From Candidatus Poribacteria bacterium (GTDB taxonomy: Bacteria > Poribacteria > WGA-4E > JAJDTR01): DNA of 64,000 nt. The notes under the pieces were generated by a model. That model was given only the letters and a program-made list of their open reading frames with translations, was not told the DNA's origin and ran no database searches. The stretch covers positions 1 to 64,000 of the forward strand of contig JAJDTR010000042.1 in the NCBI GenBank assembly GCA_022827055.1, written 5' to 3'. Of this stretch, positions 43,700 to 51,466 are shown one piece after another (position 1 is the first letter of the stretch; the number at the start of each line of letters is the position of its first letter). The position numbers and the translations under genes are program-made.

Positions 43700-44006
43700 A
43701 TTCTACCTATCAAATCAATCTGTCAGACAACCTTAATGTTGCGCTTTCATAGGTGTTAGTGTGAGATCGGTAATCATCATGTCGCCGAATCCCCTGCGCC
43801 TAATATTGCCGACCGGTCTCATATAGCGCCTAGGGTGTGGCAGGTGTCGGTACACACCGATGCAACTGCTTCCATGTGTCCCTTAGCCGCGCAACACAGT
43901 GTTACTTCACAGCCAATGCACACGTTGCAGAATTCGGCAGATTTTGCGCCTTGAATTGTGATTGTTCCTTAACCTAGAACCGGGAGTTCATTCAATCCTC
44001 CGCAAT
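43700..44006. other. gap, nothing recognised
   Basis: About 300 bases between two minus-strand genes. I see no repeat of the dispersed families, no tRNA-like fold and no clear promoter. Confidence 0.4.
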
Positions 44007-45653
44007 TTAAGCGGAACTTTCGCTGGATTCCAGTGCATTGACTAGTGGTCTAAGTCGATCTTTGAGGTAATCTCTGAACCTATTATGGTCTTCAATTCGA
44101 GCAACGACTATTTGCTCATAATCCCTTCTACTTCGGCATTTGAGCGTTTCCGCTATCACATCGAATACCCCAGTTTCGCGAAGCGGATATCGCGCTACAA
44201 GCCCATCTAAATCTCCATGTTGAAGGAATTCGGTGTATCGGTCCAACTCTTCGTGATACTCCGTTTCGATCATACTAAAAATCTGCTGAGCTGGATCTTC
44301 TTTTATAGATTTAGCGTCTGGTAGGCTGGACATAACGCGGTCTCTTAACTGGCACTCGCATCGCCGTGCTGCCATTCTCTCTGCGAGTTCCTGAGTCTGA
44401 AGTTTCTTGATGGCCTTCTGCCTAGTTACCCGAATGAGTTCCTCCGCGTCACAACCGAAGGACCTGGCCTGCCACTGTCCAACCACCTTGATAGCTTCAG
44501 AGCAATAGTAAAGCCCTTCGACCGAACACACATCGAGTGCAACCACGCCTTCTTTCGCCAGCTTCGCTACATTTTCCTTGCTTCGGTTGTCTCCGTCTAT
44601 GACACCAAGCGCTTCAATGCGATGTAAGTTTGGAGCACTTCGCAGACCTCGTACCGCGCGTTCCACTTCTTGGCATGTTCCCTTCGATATCACCGAAACA
44701 TCAGGGAATAGGGCAGCGTATAACGGACGATCTAAGCTTGTTTGTTCGCCTTCCACGAAGAGGATCCTCCTTCTGCCCCCTAAGATTGCAATCAAAAGTT
44801 CTTCTGGTAATTCCGAGTTAGGCTCCATCTCTTCGGCATCCCAGGCTACGCACTCGTTGCCGCTCCACTGGCATGAGTGTAGAATCAGAATTTGCACATC
44901 AGGATTGGCAACAGGCAGCATGACTTCATGAGTTGAAATGACAAAAGTGCAGTCTTCTCGTCGTAAATCGAAAAGTGCCGTCAGAAATGGCGCAATGATA
45001 GACCGGTGAAGGTGTCTTTCCGGTTCGTCAATAAAAAACACGGTTCCGGGTTCCGCCGTTATCACTTGAGCGGCAATAATCATCGCGCTACGCTCGCCGT
45101 CTGACATTTGTGCAATGTCATAAGTCGCACCCCCTTCACGTTTTGCAACAATAGACCCATCGTCGGGATACTCCAATTCAACATTGAGGCTGCCGCGCCC
45201 AAGCAGCTGATTCATCAAATCGAATGGTGAAGGTGTTTCGGCAAGCATTGCCCGTGCCTCGGAGACGGCATCCTTCCTCATGAGCCGAACGATGGATCGG
45301 TTGCCCGCGTTCTCTTTAGCTCCCAAGTCATACAGCACAGCAGACAAATGTTGCGTCGCATGTATATCTCTCCACCGCGCATCTTGTCTTGAGGCATATG
45401 AATTCCTGTTTTCCTCATATTCTTGGCGACTTCTAGTCGTTAAATTAGTAGCTCCCGAGTCCAACCAGGTTTGCCGGTGTGCAGCTATCCACCTCACTCG
45501 TTTGTCGTTACTGTGCCTCCGCACAAACTGGTGAATCAGTGCCGATTTTCCAGATCCGTTAGTACCTACAATGTACAATACGTCGCTAGTTTTAAGTCTG
45601 AGGTCGATTGGTTCGTCCGATATTCTATTGATTGTCCAAAGTATTTCCGCCAT
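44007..45653 (-). CDS. ABC-type ATPase with C-terminal TOPRIM-like domain (OLD/PARIS-like)
   Basis: 548 residues from ATG 45653, AAAGGAGAA eight bases upstream. Walker A GTNGSGKS (30-37), signature-like MSDGERSAM (183-191), Walker B VFFIDEPERHLH (205-216) and switch STHE (240-243) give an SMC/AAA_21-type ATPase. From about 295 a TOPRIM or DUF4435-like domain begins: RRILFVEGEQTSLDRPLYAA (Glu 301) then LGVIDGDNRS (Asp 353/355). This order is that of OLD nucleases. It also resembles fused AriA-AriB proteins of the PARIS anti-phage system. Assignment to PARIS is inference; the fold is well supported. Confidence 0.85.
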   Translation of the reverse strand: MAEILWTINRISDEPIDLRLKTSDVLYIVGTNGSGKSALIHQFVRRHSNDKRVRWIAAHRQTWLDSGATNLTTRSRQEYEENRNSYASRQDARWRDIHATQHLSAVLYDLGAKENAGNRSIVRLMRKDAVSEARAMLAETPSPFDLMNQLLGRGSLNVELEYPDDGSIVAKREGGATYDIAQMSDGERSAMIIAAQVITAEPGTVFFIDEPERHLHRSIIAPFLTALFDLRREDCTFVISTHEVMLPVANPDVQILILHSCQWSGNECVAWDAEEMEPNSELPEELLIAILGGRRRILFVEGEQTSLDRPLYAALFPDVSVISKGTCQEVERAVRGLRSAPNLHRIEALGVIDGDNRSKENVAKLAKEGVVALDVCSVEGLYYCSEAIKVVGQWQARSFGCDAEELIRVTRQKAIKKLQTQELAERMAARRCECQLRDRVMSSLPDAKSIKEDPAQQIFSMIETEYHEELDRYTEFLQHGDLDGLVARYPLRETGVFDVIAETLKCRSRRDYEQIVVARIEDHNRFRDYLKDRLRPLVNALESSESSA

Positions 45654-45712
45654 GATATATTTCTCCTTTGTAGAAGGATCATACTGCAATCCATATCGCT
45701 GAAAATTGACCT

Positions 45713-45757
45713 GTCATGACAATCGTCTCACAGTGAATTTTAGATTTATGTCATGAC
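45713..45757. promoter_or_regulatory. two GTCATGAC palindromes upstream of the ATPase gene
   Basis: Identical 8-bp palindromes at 45713-45720 and 45750-45757, 37 bases centre to centre (about 3.5 helical turns), 60-100 bases before the ATPase start. The first is extended to TGTCATGACA. A possible operator pair for a dimeric repressor; no regulator is identified. Confidence 0.4.
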
Positions 45758-45823
45758 GAAAAAGTATCCAATCACACGCGTCGGGCGACCATATAAATCG
45801 TTTTAACGGTACCACGTACAAAA

Positions 45824-45864
45824 AAGGGCGCCGATTCGCAGGCACACTGCGAGTCGCCACCCTT
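45824..45864 (-). terminator. strong hairpin followed by T6 on the minus strand
   Basis: AAGGGCGCCGATTCGCAG pairs with CTGCGAGTCGCCACCCTT with one or two bulges; on the minus strand six T follow at once. It could end an antisense or small RNA on the minus strand, since no minus-strand gene reads into it. On the plus strand only CTTTATT follows. Confidence 0.6.
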
Positions 45865-45887
45865 CTTTATTGAATACACCTTTATGC

Positions 45888-45917
45888 TTGACTTTGAAAA
45901 TTGAGCTATGGTAGTAT
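45888..45917 (+). promoter_or_regulatory. predicted promoter of a small RNA
   Basis: TTGACT (45888-45893), 18 bases, TAGTAT (45912-45917), plus strand, directly upstream of the 45924-46014 hairpin-rich stretch. Confidence 0.5.
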
Positions 45918-45923
45918 ATTCCA

Positions 45924-46014
45924 TGCTAACGTGATATGCGTTACTCGTTTTCTTCGCCCAAATACGAAAAAACGACTCTGCCCTAACTGGTTGCCGCCGG
46001 TTAGGGCATTTTTC
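45924..46014 (+). ncRNA. candidate small RNA with intrinsic terminator
   Basis: About 90 bases with no ORF. In order: a small hairpin AACG...CGTT (45930-45944), a strong hairpin CGTTTTCTTCG/CGAAAAAACG (45947-45975) with an 8-base loop, and a perfect 9-bp terminator stem TGCCCTAAC/GTTAGGGCA (45979-45987, 46000-46008) followed by TTTTT. The first two hairpins share the CGTT and cannot both form fully. With the promoter at 45888 this makes a complete small transcription unit. No known RNA family is recognised. Confidence 0.5.
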
Positions 46015-46204
46015 TTGTATTCAATTCGAGTTTAATATACAATATCTGGTGCAATTCACGCAAGCCAATCTTCCTCACCTTCGCAGTCTTGCACATGAAC
46101 ATGCTTTTCCAATGTGGCGTTATTCGGGAAACTCAAACTCTACCCTAGCGAAAGAATCAGTAACACAATTGTATCCTTTCCATGGTACAAAAGGAGAAGA
46201 CACA

Positions 46205-46468
46205 GTGATTGAAAAATTCGACAAGCGTTACTTGAAGATGCGCAGACAGGTAAAACTAGAGCAAGATCAAACCTACACCCAATATTTCAATAACTTGCTG
46301 CATGAAATTGCTGCGTTTATTGATGACAAAGTGCCCGATGGCGTTGACATTGAGGTAACATGCGACGATGACCACTGGAGTCTGCGCGTGTCATATCATG
46401 CAAAGAACGAATTACGTTCTACAGGCACCTCTTATCCACGAAAAAAGTTTGATTTGACTGAGGAATAG
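46205..46468 (+). CDS. small hypothetical protein
   Basis: 87 residues from GTG 46205, which has AAAAGGAGAAG at 46190-46199; the frame is open upstream to 46049 but lacks a site. Charged and mostly helical in the first half (DKRYLKMRRQVKLEQDQTYT), then DGVDIEVTCDDDHWSLRVSY strands. Not recognised. It sits just after the candidate small RNA and is divergent from the ATPase gene. Confidence 0.5.
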   Translation: MIEKFDKRYLKMRRQVKLEQDQTYTQYFNNLLHEIAAFIDDKVPDGVDIEVTCDDDHWSLRVSYHAKNELRSTGTSYPRKKFDLTEE

Positions 46469-47156
46469 GGGGAGTCGACTACCTATTAGTTATAAACTTC
46501 TCGCGCATCACCTATGTGGCTCATCCTACCGGGCTCGCGAGTTGTGGCTGTAATCTTGGAATTCCTTAGGTCTCCACAAATCCGCTCTCCAACCAACCTC
46601 CCACCGCGCCCAATTCATTCCCTTCCCCAAACCTCAGAAAAACCTTTACATCTGTCAAGTTATACATCTCCTATTGTGTGTCAAAACAAACCGTGCACAC
46701 ACTTCTATCTCCAGAGTGTAGCATCAAGACAATCTCTCAAGTGGAAGACGTTTCACCTCCATGGACACTCCCAATCACCGGCTTTCTTGTTTTACCTCCA
46801 GCTCTGTCTAACCGCAGTGAGTTGGGTTTCGCCAGCTATCTGTATGTAAGCACGGTTATCGGGAAGAATCCTCCCCACGAAACTTTAAGGGGCTTGGTGG
46901 TTAATTGCTCAACCCAACCTACATCAATGACGCTATTTCCGGCAGGGCATCTTCCGCTTGGCGGTGTATTCACGGAACGAGCCGTAGCGTGTACGATAGT
47001 TGCGGCATACGGCGTATGCCTACTACTTTGCACATCTTTTTTGTTGCAAACACTCCCAATCTGATATATAATTTAGGCTGTTTCAATTTGGGTGCAGCGT
47101 CTTGATGTCCAATCTTGTGAAGTTTTTCACAATCCTATTGAAATATAGGGGAAACC
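46469..47156. other. 0.7-kb gap, no supported gene
   Basis: A reverse GTAGTAGGCATACGCCGTAT palindrome (47004-47026) lies near its end. Open frames here are short and overlap on both strands; none has a ribosome binding site or family resemblance. Confidence 0.5.
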
Positions 47157-47561
47157 ATGTTTTTTAACTTCGCAAATGTACTGATTTTCCTCTTCGTCGG
47201 TTCCGTTTTCGTAGCGCTGAACCTCGCGGTGTCTCGCCTGCTCCACACGAAAATTTTCATGGAGGAGAAGTTCATCCCGTATGAGTGCGGGGAGGACCCG
47301 ATTGGCGATACGCGCATCAAGTTCAATACGCGCTTTTATGTGATTGCCCTCATTTTTCTGATTTTCGACGTTGAGGTGGTGTTCCTGTTCCCATGGGCGG
47401 TTGTTTTCCGCGGTATCGGTGTGCTTGCGTTTGTGGAGATGTTAATCTTCATCGCGGTGCTGCTGGTCGGACTCGCCTATGTTTGGGCGAAGGGCGACCT
47501 CGAATGGATTCGCTCGATCCAGCAGGAGGTTCAGGCGAAGCGTGAGGAAGTCGAAGCCTAG
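47157..47561 (+). CDS. nuoA: complex I subunit A
   Basis: 134 residues with three membrane helices. The conserved loop EKFIPYECGEDPIGDTRIKF with the ECG motif and the NTRFYVIALIFLIFDVEVVF helix identify NuoA. First gene of the complex I cluster; nuoB starts 25 bases after its stop. Confidence 0.95.
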   Translation: MFFNFANVLIFLFVGSVFVALNLAVSRLLHTKIFMEEKFIPYECGEDPIGDTRIKFNTRFYVIALIFLIFDVEVVFLFPWAVVFRGIGVLAFVEMLIFIAVLLVGLAYVWAKGDLEWIRSIQQEVQAKREEVEA

Positions 47562-47585
47562 CCGAAGACGGAGGTTGGTTCGTTT

Positions 47586-48176
47586 ATGATTATTGATGAG
47601 AAACTCGATGACAATGTAATCGTCACGTCCGTGGACGCCGTCGCGAATTGGGCGCGTGCATCCTCGCTGTGGCCCATGACGTTCGGACTGGCGTGCTGTG
47701 CGATAGAGTTTATGGCGACGGCGGCTTCCAACTACGACCTGGATCGGTTCGGAGCGGGTGTCCCGCGAGCGACCCCGCGTCAATCCGATCTAATGGTGAT
47801 TTCCGGCACCGTCACCCTGAAGATGGCGACGCGAATCAAGCGGCTCTACGAACAGATGCCGGAACCCAAGTACGTTATCTCCATGGGAAGTTGCGCAACG
47901 AGCGGCGGTCCCTACTGGCAACACGGTTATCACGTGCTCAAAGGCGTGGATCGAATTATCCCGGTTGACGTTTATGTTCCCGGTTGCCCGCCCCGTCCCG
48001 AAGCGCTGATTGAAGGGTTGCTGAAGCTACAGGAAAAGATTAAGACACAAACGGTCGCCAAGCGTTCGTACATCCCGTTCCTGCGCAGGCTGTATACCAA
48101 AACGGATCTCGAGGATCAAGAGATTGAGGCAGTGGTAGAGGAAGGCGCCGAGGAGAAGGAAGAAGCGACTGCTTAA
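47586..48176 (+). CDS. nuoB: complex I subunit B (N2 iron-sulfur cluster)
   Basis: 196 residues. The N2 cluster ligands are visible in [14 protein letters not shown] (tandem Cys), [14 protein letters not shown] and [14 protein letters not shown]. An acidic tail ([12 protein letters not shown]) is longer than usual. Followed by an inverted-repeat element and then nuoC. Confidence 0.96.
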   Translation: MIIDEKLDDNVIVTSVDAVANWARASSLWPMTFGLACCAIEFMATAASNYDLDRFGAGVPRATPRQSDLMVISGTVTLKMATRIKRLYEQMPEPKYVISMGSCATSGGPYWQHGYHVLKGVDRIIPVDVYVPGCPPRPEALIEGLLKLQEKIKTQTVAKRSYIPFLRRLYTKTDLEDQEIEAVVEEGAEEKEEATA

Positions 48177-48186
48177 CCATAGCATC

Positions 48187-48284
48187 AGAAACCGAGTTTT
48201 TTGTAGGCAAGAGGCGCGAATTAAGTAAAAATTCAACCGATTTTCCGAAAATCATGAAATTCGAGGATGAAAAACTCGGTTTCT
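48187..48284. mobile_element. 98-bp element with perfect 15-bp terminal inverted repeats
   Basis: AGAAACCGAGTTTTT at 48187-48201 is the exact reverse complement of AAAAACTCGGTTTCT at 48270-48284. The 68-base interior has no ORF. The size and ends suggest a MITE-like element, or a strong RNA hairpin, in the nuoB-nuoC gap. The arms recur in shorter form at 27695-27726. No clear target-site duplication is seen. Confidence 0.6.
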
Positions 48285-48361
48285 CTAGGATTTGGTAGCA
48301 ACTTAGGTACGTTAGAAACACCCCCGAATGAAGCGCGAAAGGAGAGCTGCAACGCAATAGG

Positions 48362-48877
48362 TTGATTCCCGGCTCTGACTGCGTTGTTTTATCCGTGACA
48401 TCGGAAGATATTTACACAAAACTTAAAGAGGAGTTCGGAGACTCCATACTCTCCTTAGAGGAGGTCGTCCTAGATTCGTTTATTCTCATTGCACCCGATG
48501 CAATCGCCGACATTGCCCGTTATCTCGTCGAAGATAGCGAATTGGCGTTCGATTCGTTGATGTGTTTAAGCGGGGTTGACCTGGGTGTCAAGGAAGAAAA
48601 CCTTGAGATCGTCTACCACCTCTTCTCAATGACCCACCGTCACACTGTAGTCCTCAAAGTTCACCTGCCCAAGGAAGACCCGCACATACCCTCCGTCGAA
48701 GATATCTGGAAGACAGCGAATTGGCACGAGCGGGAAGCGTATGATCTCTACGGAATAACCTTTGAAGGGCACAGCGATCTGCGGCGAATCCTGATGCCGG
48801 AGGACTGGGAGGGGCACCCGTTGCGCAAGGATTACAAGGATCCCGAGTTTTATCGGGGGATGCGCGTGCCGTATTGA
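48362..48877 (+). CDS. nuoC: complex I subunit C
   Basis: 171 residues with the 30-kDa subunit signature: VYHLFSMTHRHTVVLKVHLP, then EDIWKTANWHEREAYDLYGI and LRRILMPEDWEGHPLRKDY. Start is uncertain: TTG 48362 (AAAGGAGA about 15 bases upstream) or GTG 48395. NuoC is a separate protein here, not fused to NuoD. Confidence 0.92.
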   Translation: MIPGSDCVVLSVTSEDIYTKLKEEFGDSILSLEEVVLDSFILIAPDAIADIARYLVEDSELAFDSLMCLSGVDLGVKEENLEIVYHLFSMTHRHTVVLKVHLPKEDPHIPSVEDIWKTANWHEREAYDLYGITFEGHSDLRRILMPEDWEGHPLRKDYKDPEFYRGMRVPY

Positions 48878-49388
48878 CGGTTGAAGATTACTGTTAAAAC
48901 TACTGTTGTAGGGTGGGCACCGCCCACCATTCTTTGTAGGAGTTAACCGACTGATTAAGGAGGGATCAAGAGACCCGGGAAGGTTGCCCGTAACACCAAG
49001 ATTTCTAGCATCCAGAACATTATCGGGGGATGCGGGTGTCGTATTGCTGTAGACAAGCATGATGGACCCGTCTGAACAAGAGATAAACCCCCACTATGCG
49101 GGAAAAAAAATTGTAATATTGATTCGGGTTCGTCCATGCGTAGGAAGCAATTATCGGCTTGTTGGCGGATTAACCGATTTGGAATGACCACGTCGGGATT
49201 CTTTACGGCGTACCCACGGAGTTCGCAGTAGCCTCATTCGTCGCGATCTCTGGTAACCGATCAGCGATTATGAGTTCTCTACCGAAGTGGTAGTGTGGTT
49301 CTCAATGAATCGTCGAGTCAAGGATTTTTGAGTATTCGTCTGCCGAAGCCGCCATGTCATTATTCCTTGTCTACGAAAGGAAAATATC
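48878..49388. other. gap with repeat, a copy of the nuoC end and a short ORF
   Basis: 48908-48928 is GTAGGGTGGGCACCGCCCAC, a GTAG-headed palindrome. At 49020-49044 TATCGGGGGATGCGGGTGTC repeats the last codons of nuoC (48855-48876) with two or three changes. An ORF at 49062-49187 (41 codons) contains QEINPHYAGKK, like the end of the small ORF at 51198 (KEVNPHYEGR), so it may be another antitoxin remnant. Confidence 0.5.
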
Positions 49389-51086
49389 ATGGTACGCAGA
49401 ACCCCATTAAACGCCGCTTTACTAGTCCTGACGCTTCTGCTGTTGGGAAAAACCGCCGTGCCCGCGGTCCCTACCTCTGAAGAGATCGCCCAGCATGCGC
49501 TAAGTTCAACAGTGCTGCTAACGATGACGGATGCCGATGATCGAGTCGTGGCATACGGTAGCGGATTCTTTGTTTTATCGAATGTTATTGCAACCAATTT
49601 TCACGTGATTGACGGAGCACACGGAGGCACCGCCCGCCGCGTCGCTCAGAACAAATCGTACACGCTCAAGCAGATTCTCAAGAGCGATGAGATACAGGAT
49701 TTGGCGCTGATCGAGGTATCGGCTCCGGACGTTGAACCGCTTCCCATCGGCGACAGCGGCAATCGGTCGTTGCGGATCGGCGCGAAAGTTTATGTTGCCG
49801 GCAATCCGCTGGGTTACTGGTGGGGGACCTTTTCCGAAGGTATTGTTAGCGCCCGTCGAAGGTGGGGTGATGGAGCGGATAGGTTACAGATGACGGCTCC
49901 GATTTCGCCCGGCAGCAGCGGCGGTCCGGTGCTCAATGAGAGAGGTGAAGTTATAGGCGTTTCCGTCGCGTCGAGTTCAGACGATAGGGCTCAGAATATC
50001 AACTTCGCGGTTCCGTCTAACGAACTCAAGAAACTCGTCGCAGAATTGGATCCGCCGACGATGAGCCTTGCTCTCCCTCGGCGAGCGAATTGGAATGTCG
50101 GGGACTCGATTGATGTGTTGCTCAAAATCGAGAACGGATCGGACATTGCGGGATTTCAGGTTACTCTGGGATTTGATGGTTCCGTTCTCAAATATCTTGA
50201 GGTGTTGAAGGGCGATTACATCCTCGAAGGGGATGAATTTGCTCGTGAGATTGACGGCGAGAATCGGGTGACATTGGCGGCAACCGGATTCCCCCAAGTC
50301 ATGGATGACGATGGGGTGCTTGCCGTGATAAAGTTTGAAATCACCGCTTTCAAGCCGTACGGATGGGTATTGTCGGATCTAATTATGTCGGAGGCAATCC
50401 TTGTCAATGCCGATGGAGGGCGTTCGTATCCCCTTGTATCCCATGCGAAGGTATGGGCGCGTCCACTCGGATTCCTAGAGGATGTGAACGGTGACGGCGA
50501 TGTAGATATTCTGGATTTACGATCCGTTTTCACCAATTTTGGCGTGCGCGGGAGGAATCATGCGGATGTCAATGAAGACGGTGTCGTTGATGTGGTTGAC
50601 TTGGTAAGAGTTGCCTCGGCTATAAACACGCCGCGGGGGGCTGCTCCTGCATTTGCTCAAGAAATTCTTGAGGGACTTAGTGCCGCGGACGTGAAGCAAT
50701 GGTTGGCACAAGCCTCGAAGCGCGGGCTGACGGATCCCGCTTCGCTGAAGGGCATTTTCGTTTTGGAGCAACTGCTCAAAACACTGCTGCCGAAAGAGAC
50801 GGCGCTGTTGCCCAATTTTCCGAACCCGTTCAATCCGGAGACATGGATTCCGTACCGCCTAGCCAGTGCCTCCGATGTGAAGATTGCGGTATACAACACA
50901 AACGGCGTGCTGGTACGTCGTTGGGACTTGGGGCATCAAGAAGCGGGATTCTACACCGATAGACACGACGCGGTATACTGGGACGGACGGAATCAACAAG
51001 GCCAGCGTGTCGCAAGCGGCGTTTATTTTTACTCGTTAACCGCTGGTGAATTCACGACGACTCGGAAAATGTTAGTCGGAAAGTAA
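49389..51086 (+). CDS. secreted trypsin-like protease with cohesin, dockerin and sorting domains
   Basis: 565 residues. A signal peptide (ALLVLTLLLLGKTAVPAV) leads into an HtrA/DegP-type S1 protease at about 35-225 with the triad His in ATNFHVIDG, Asp in IQDLALIEV and Ser in SPGSSGGPVLNERG. No PDZ domain follows. A cohesin-like domain covers about 225-360 (DSIDVLLKIENGSDIAGFQV). Two dockerin loops (DVNGDGDVDILDLRS, DVNEDGVVDVVDLVR) follow at about 365-415. A long linker leads to the C-terminal LLPNFPNPFNPETWIPYRLA plus FlgD-like sorting domain ending RKMLVGK. It lies between nuoC and nuoD and is unrelated in function to them. Confidence 0.87.
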   Translation: MVRRTPLNAALLVLTLLLLGKTAVPAVPTSEEIAQHALSSTVLLTMTDADDRVVAYGSGFFVLSNVIATNFHVIDGAHGGTARRVAQNKSYTLKQILKSDEIQDLALIEVSAPDVEPLPIGDSGNRSLRIGAKVYVAGNPLGYWWGTFSEGIVSARRRWGDGADRLQMTAPISPGSSGGPVLNERGEVIGVSVASSSDDRAQNINFAVPSNELKKLVAELDPPTMSLALPRRANWNVGDSIDVLLKIENGSDIAGFQVTLGFDGSVLKYLEVLKGDYILEGDEFAREIDGENRVTLAATGFPQVMDDDGVLAVIKFEITAFKPYGWVLSDLIMSEAILVNADGGRSYPLVSHAKVWARPLGFLEDVNGDGDVDILDLRSVFTNFGVRGRNHADVNEDGVVDVVDLVRVASAINTPRGAAPAFAQEILEGLSAADVKQWLAQASKRGLTDPASLKGIFVLEQLLKTLLPKETALLPNFPNPFNPETWIPYRLASASDVKIAVYNTNGVLVRRWDLGHQEAGFYTDRHDAVYWDGRNQQGQRVASGVYFYSLTAGEFTTTRKMLVGK

Positions 51087-51197
51087 CACCATTTCGCTTG
51101 AATAACAGCGCAAAGAGTAAAATGACTCTTTCGTTTAGACTTACACGGTTACGCGGTGCACCACCTAGAAGGATTAAGCGACTGAAAAGTGAGCGCG

Positions 51198-51350
51198 ATG
51201 GTGATCCCGGAAGATTCCGTGTCGGATGATGAGCGTCAAGCATGGTTGAATCTATCTATGCAGGGCTTGGAAGAAGCATACGGGGAGGACGAGCCGGAGT
51301 ATTCCACCGACCTTATCAAAGAGGTAAACCCCCACTATGAGGGAAGGTAG
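51198..51350 (+). CDS. small orphan antitoxin-like protein
   Basis: 50 residues: MVIPEDSVSDDERQAWLNLS, then MQGLEEAYGEDEPEYSTDLI and KEVNPHYEGR. This pattern recalls short antitoxins that precede MazF/PemK-type toxins (for instance ...AYGxDEPEYSxDLIKEPNPxYE). No toxin follows; the next gene is nuoD. It overlaps the end of a modular repeat (51172-51209). Recognition is from memory of the pattern. Confidence 0.45.
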   Translation: MVIPEDSVSDDERQAWLNLSMQGLEEAYGEDEPEYSTDLIKEVNPHYEGR

Positions 51351-51466
51351 TGTGATATTAACTGCTACTTTGGGCGAGAGCCATCGTGGCAGGAACTCTA
51401 TTTCATTCGCTTAATCGCAACGCGCACCCTACTGAGTCATCAAATAGATTCTTTAACGAATTCATT

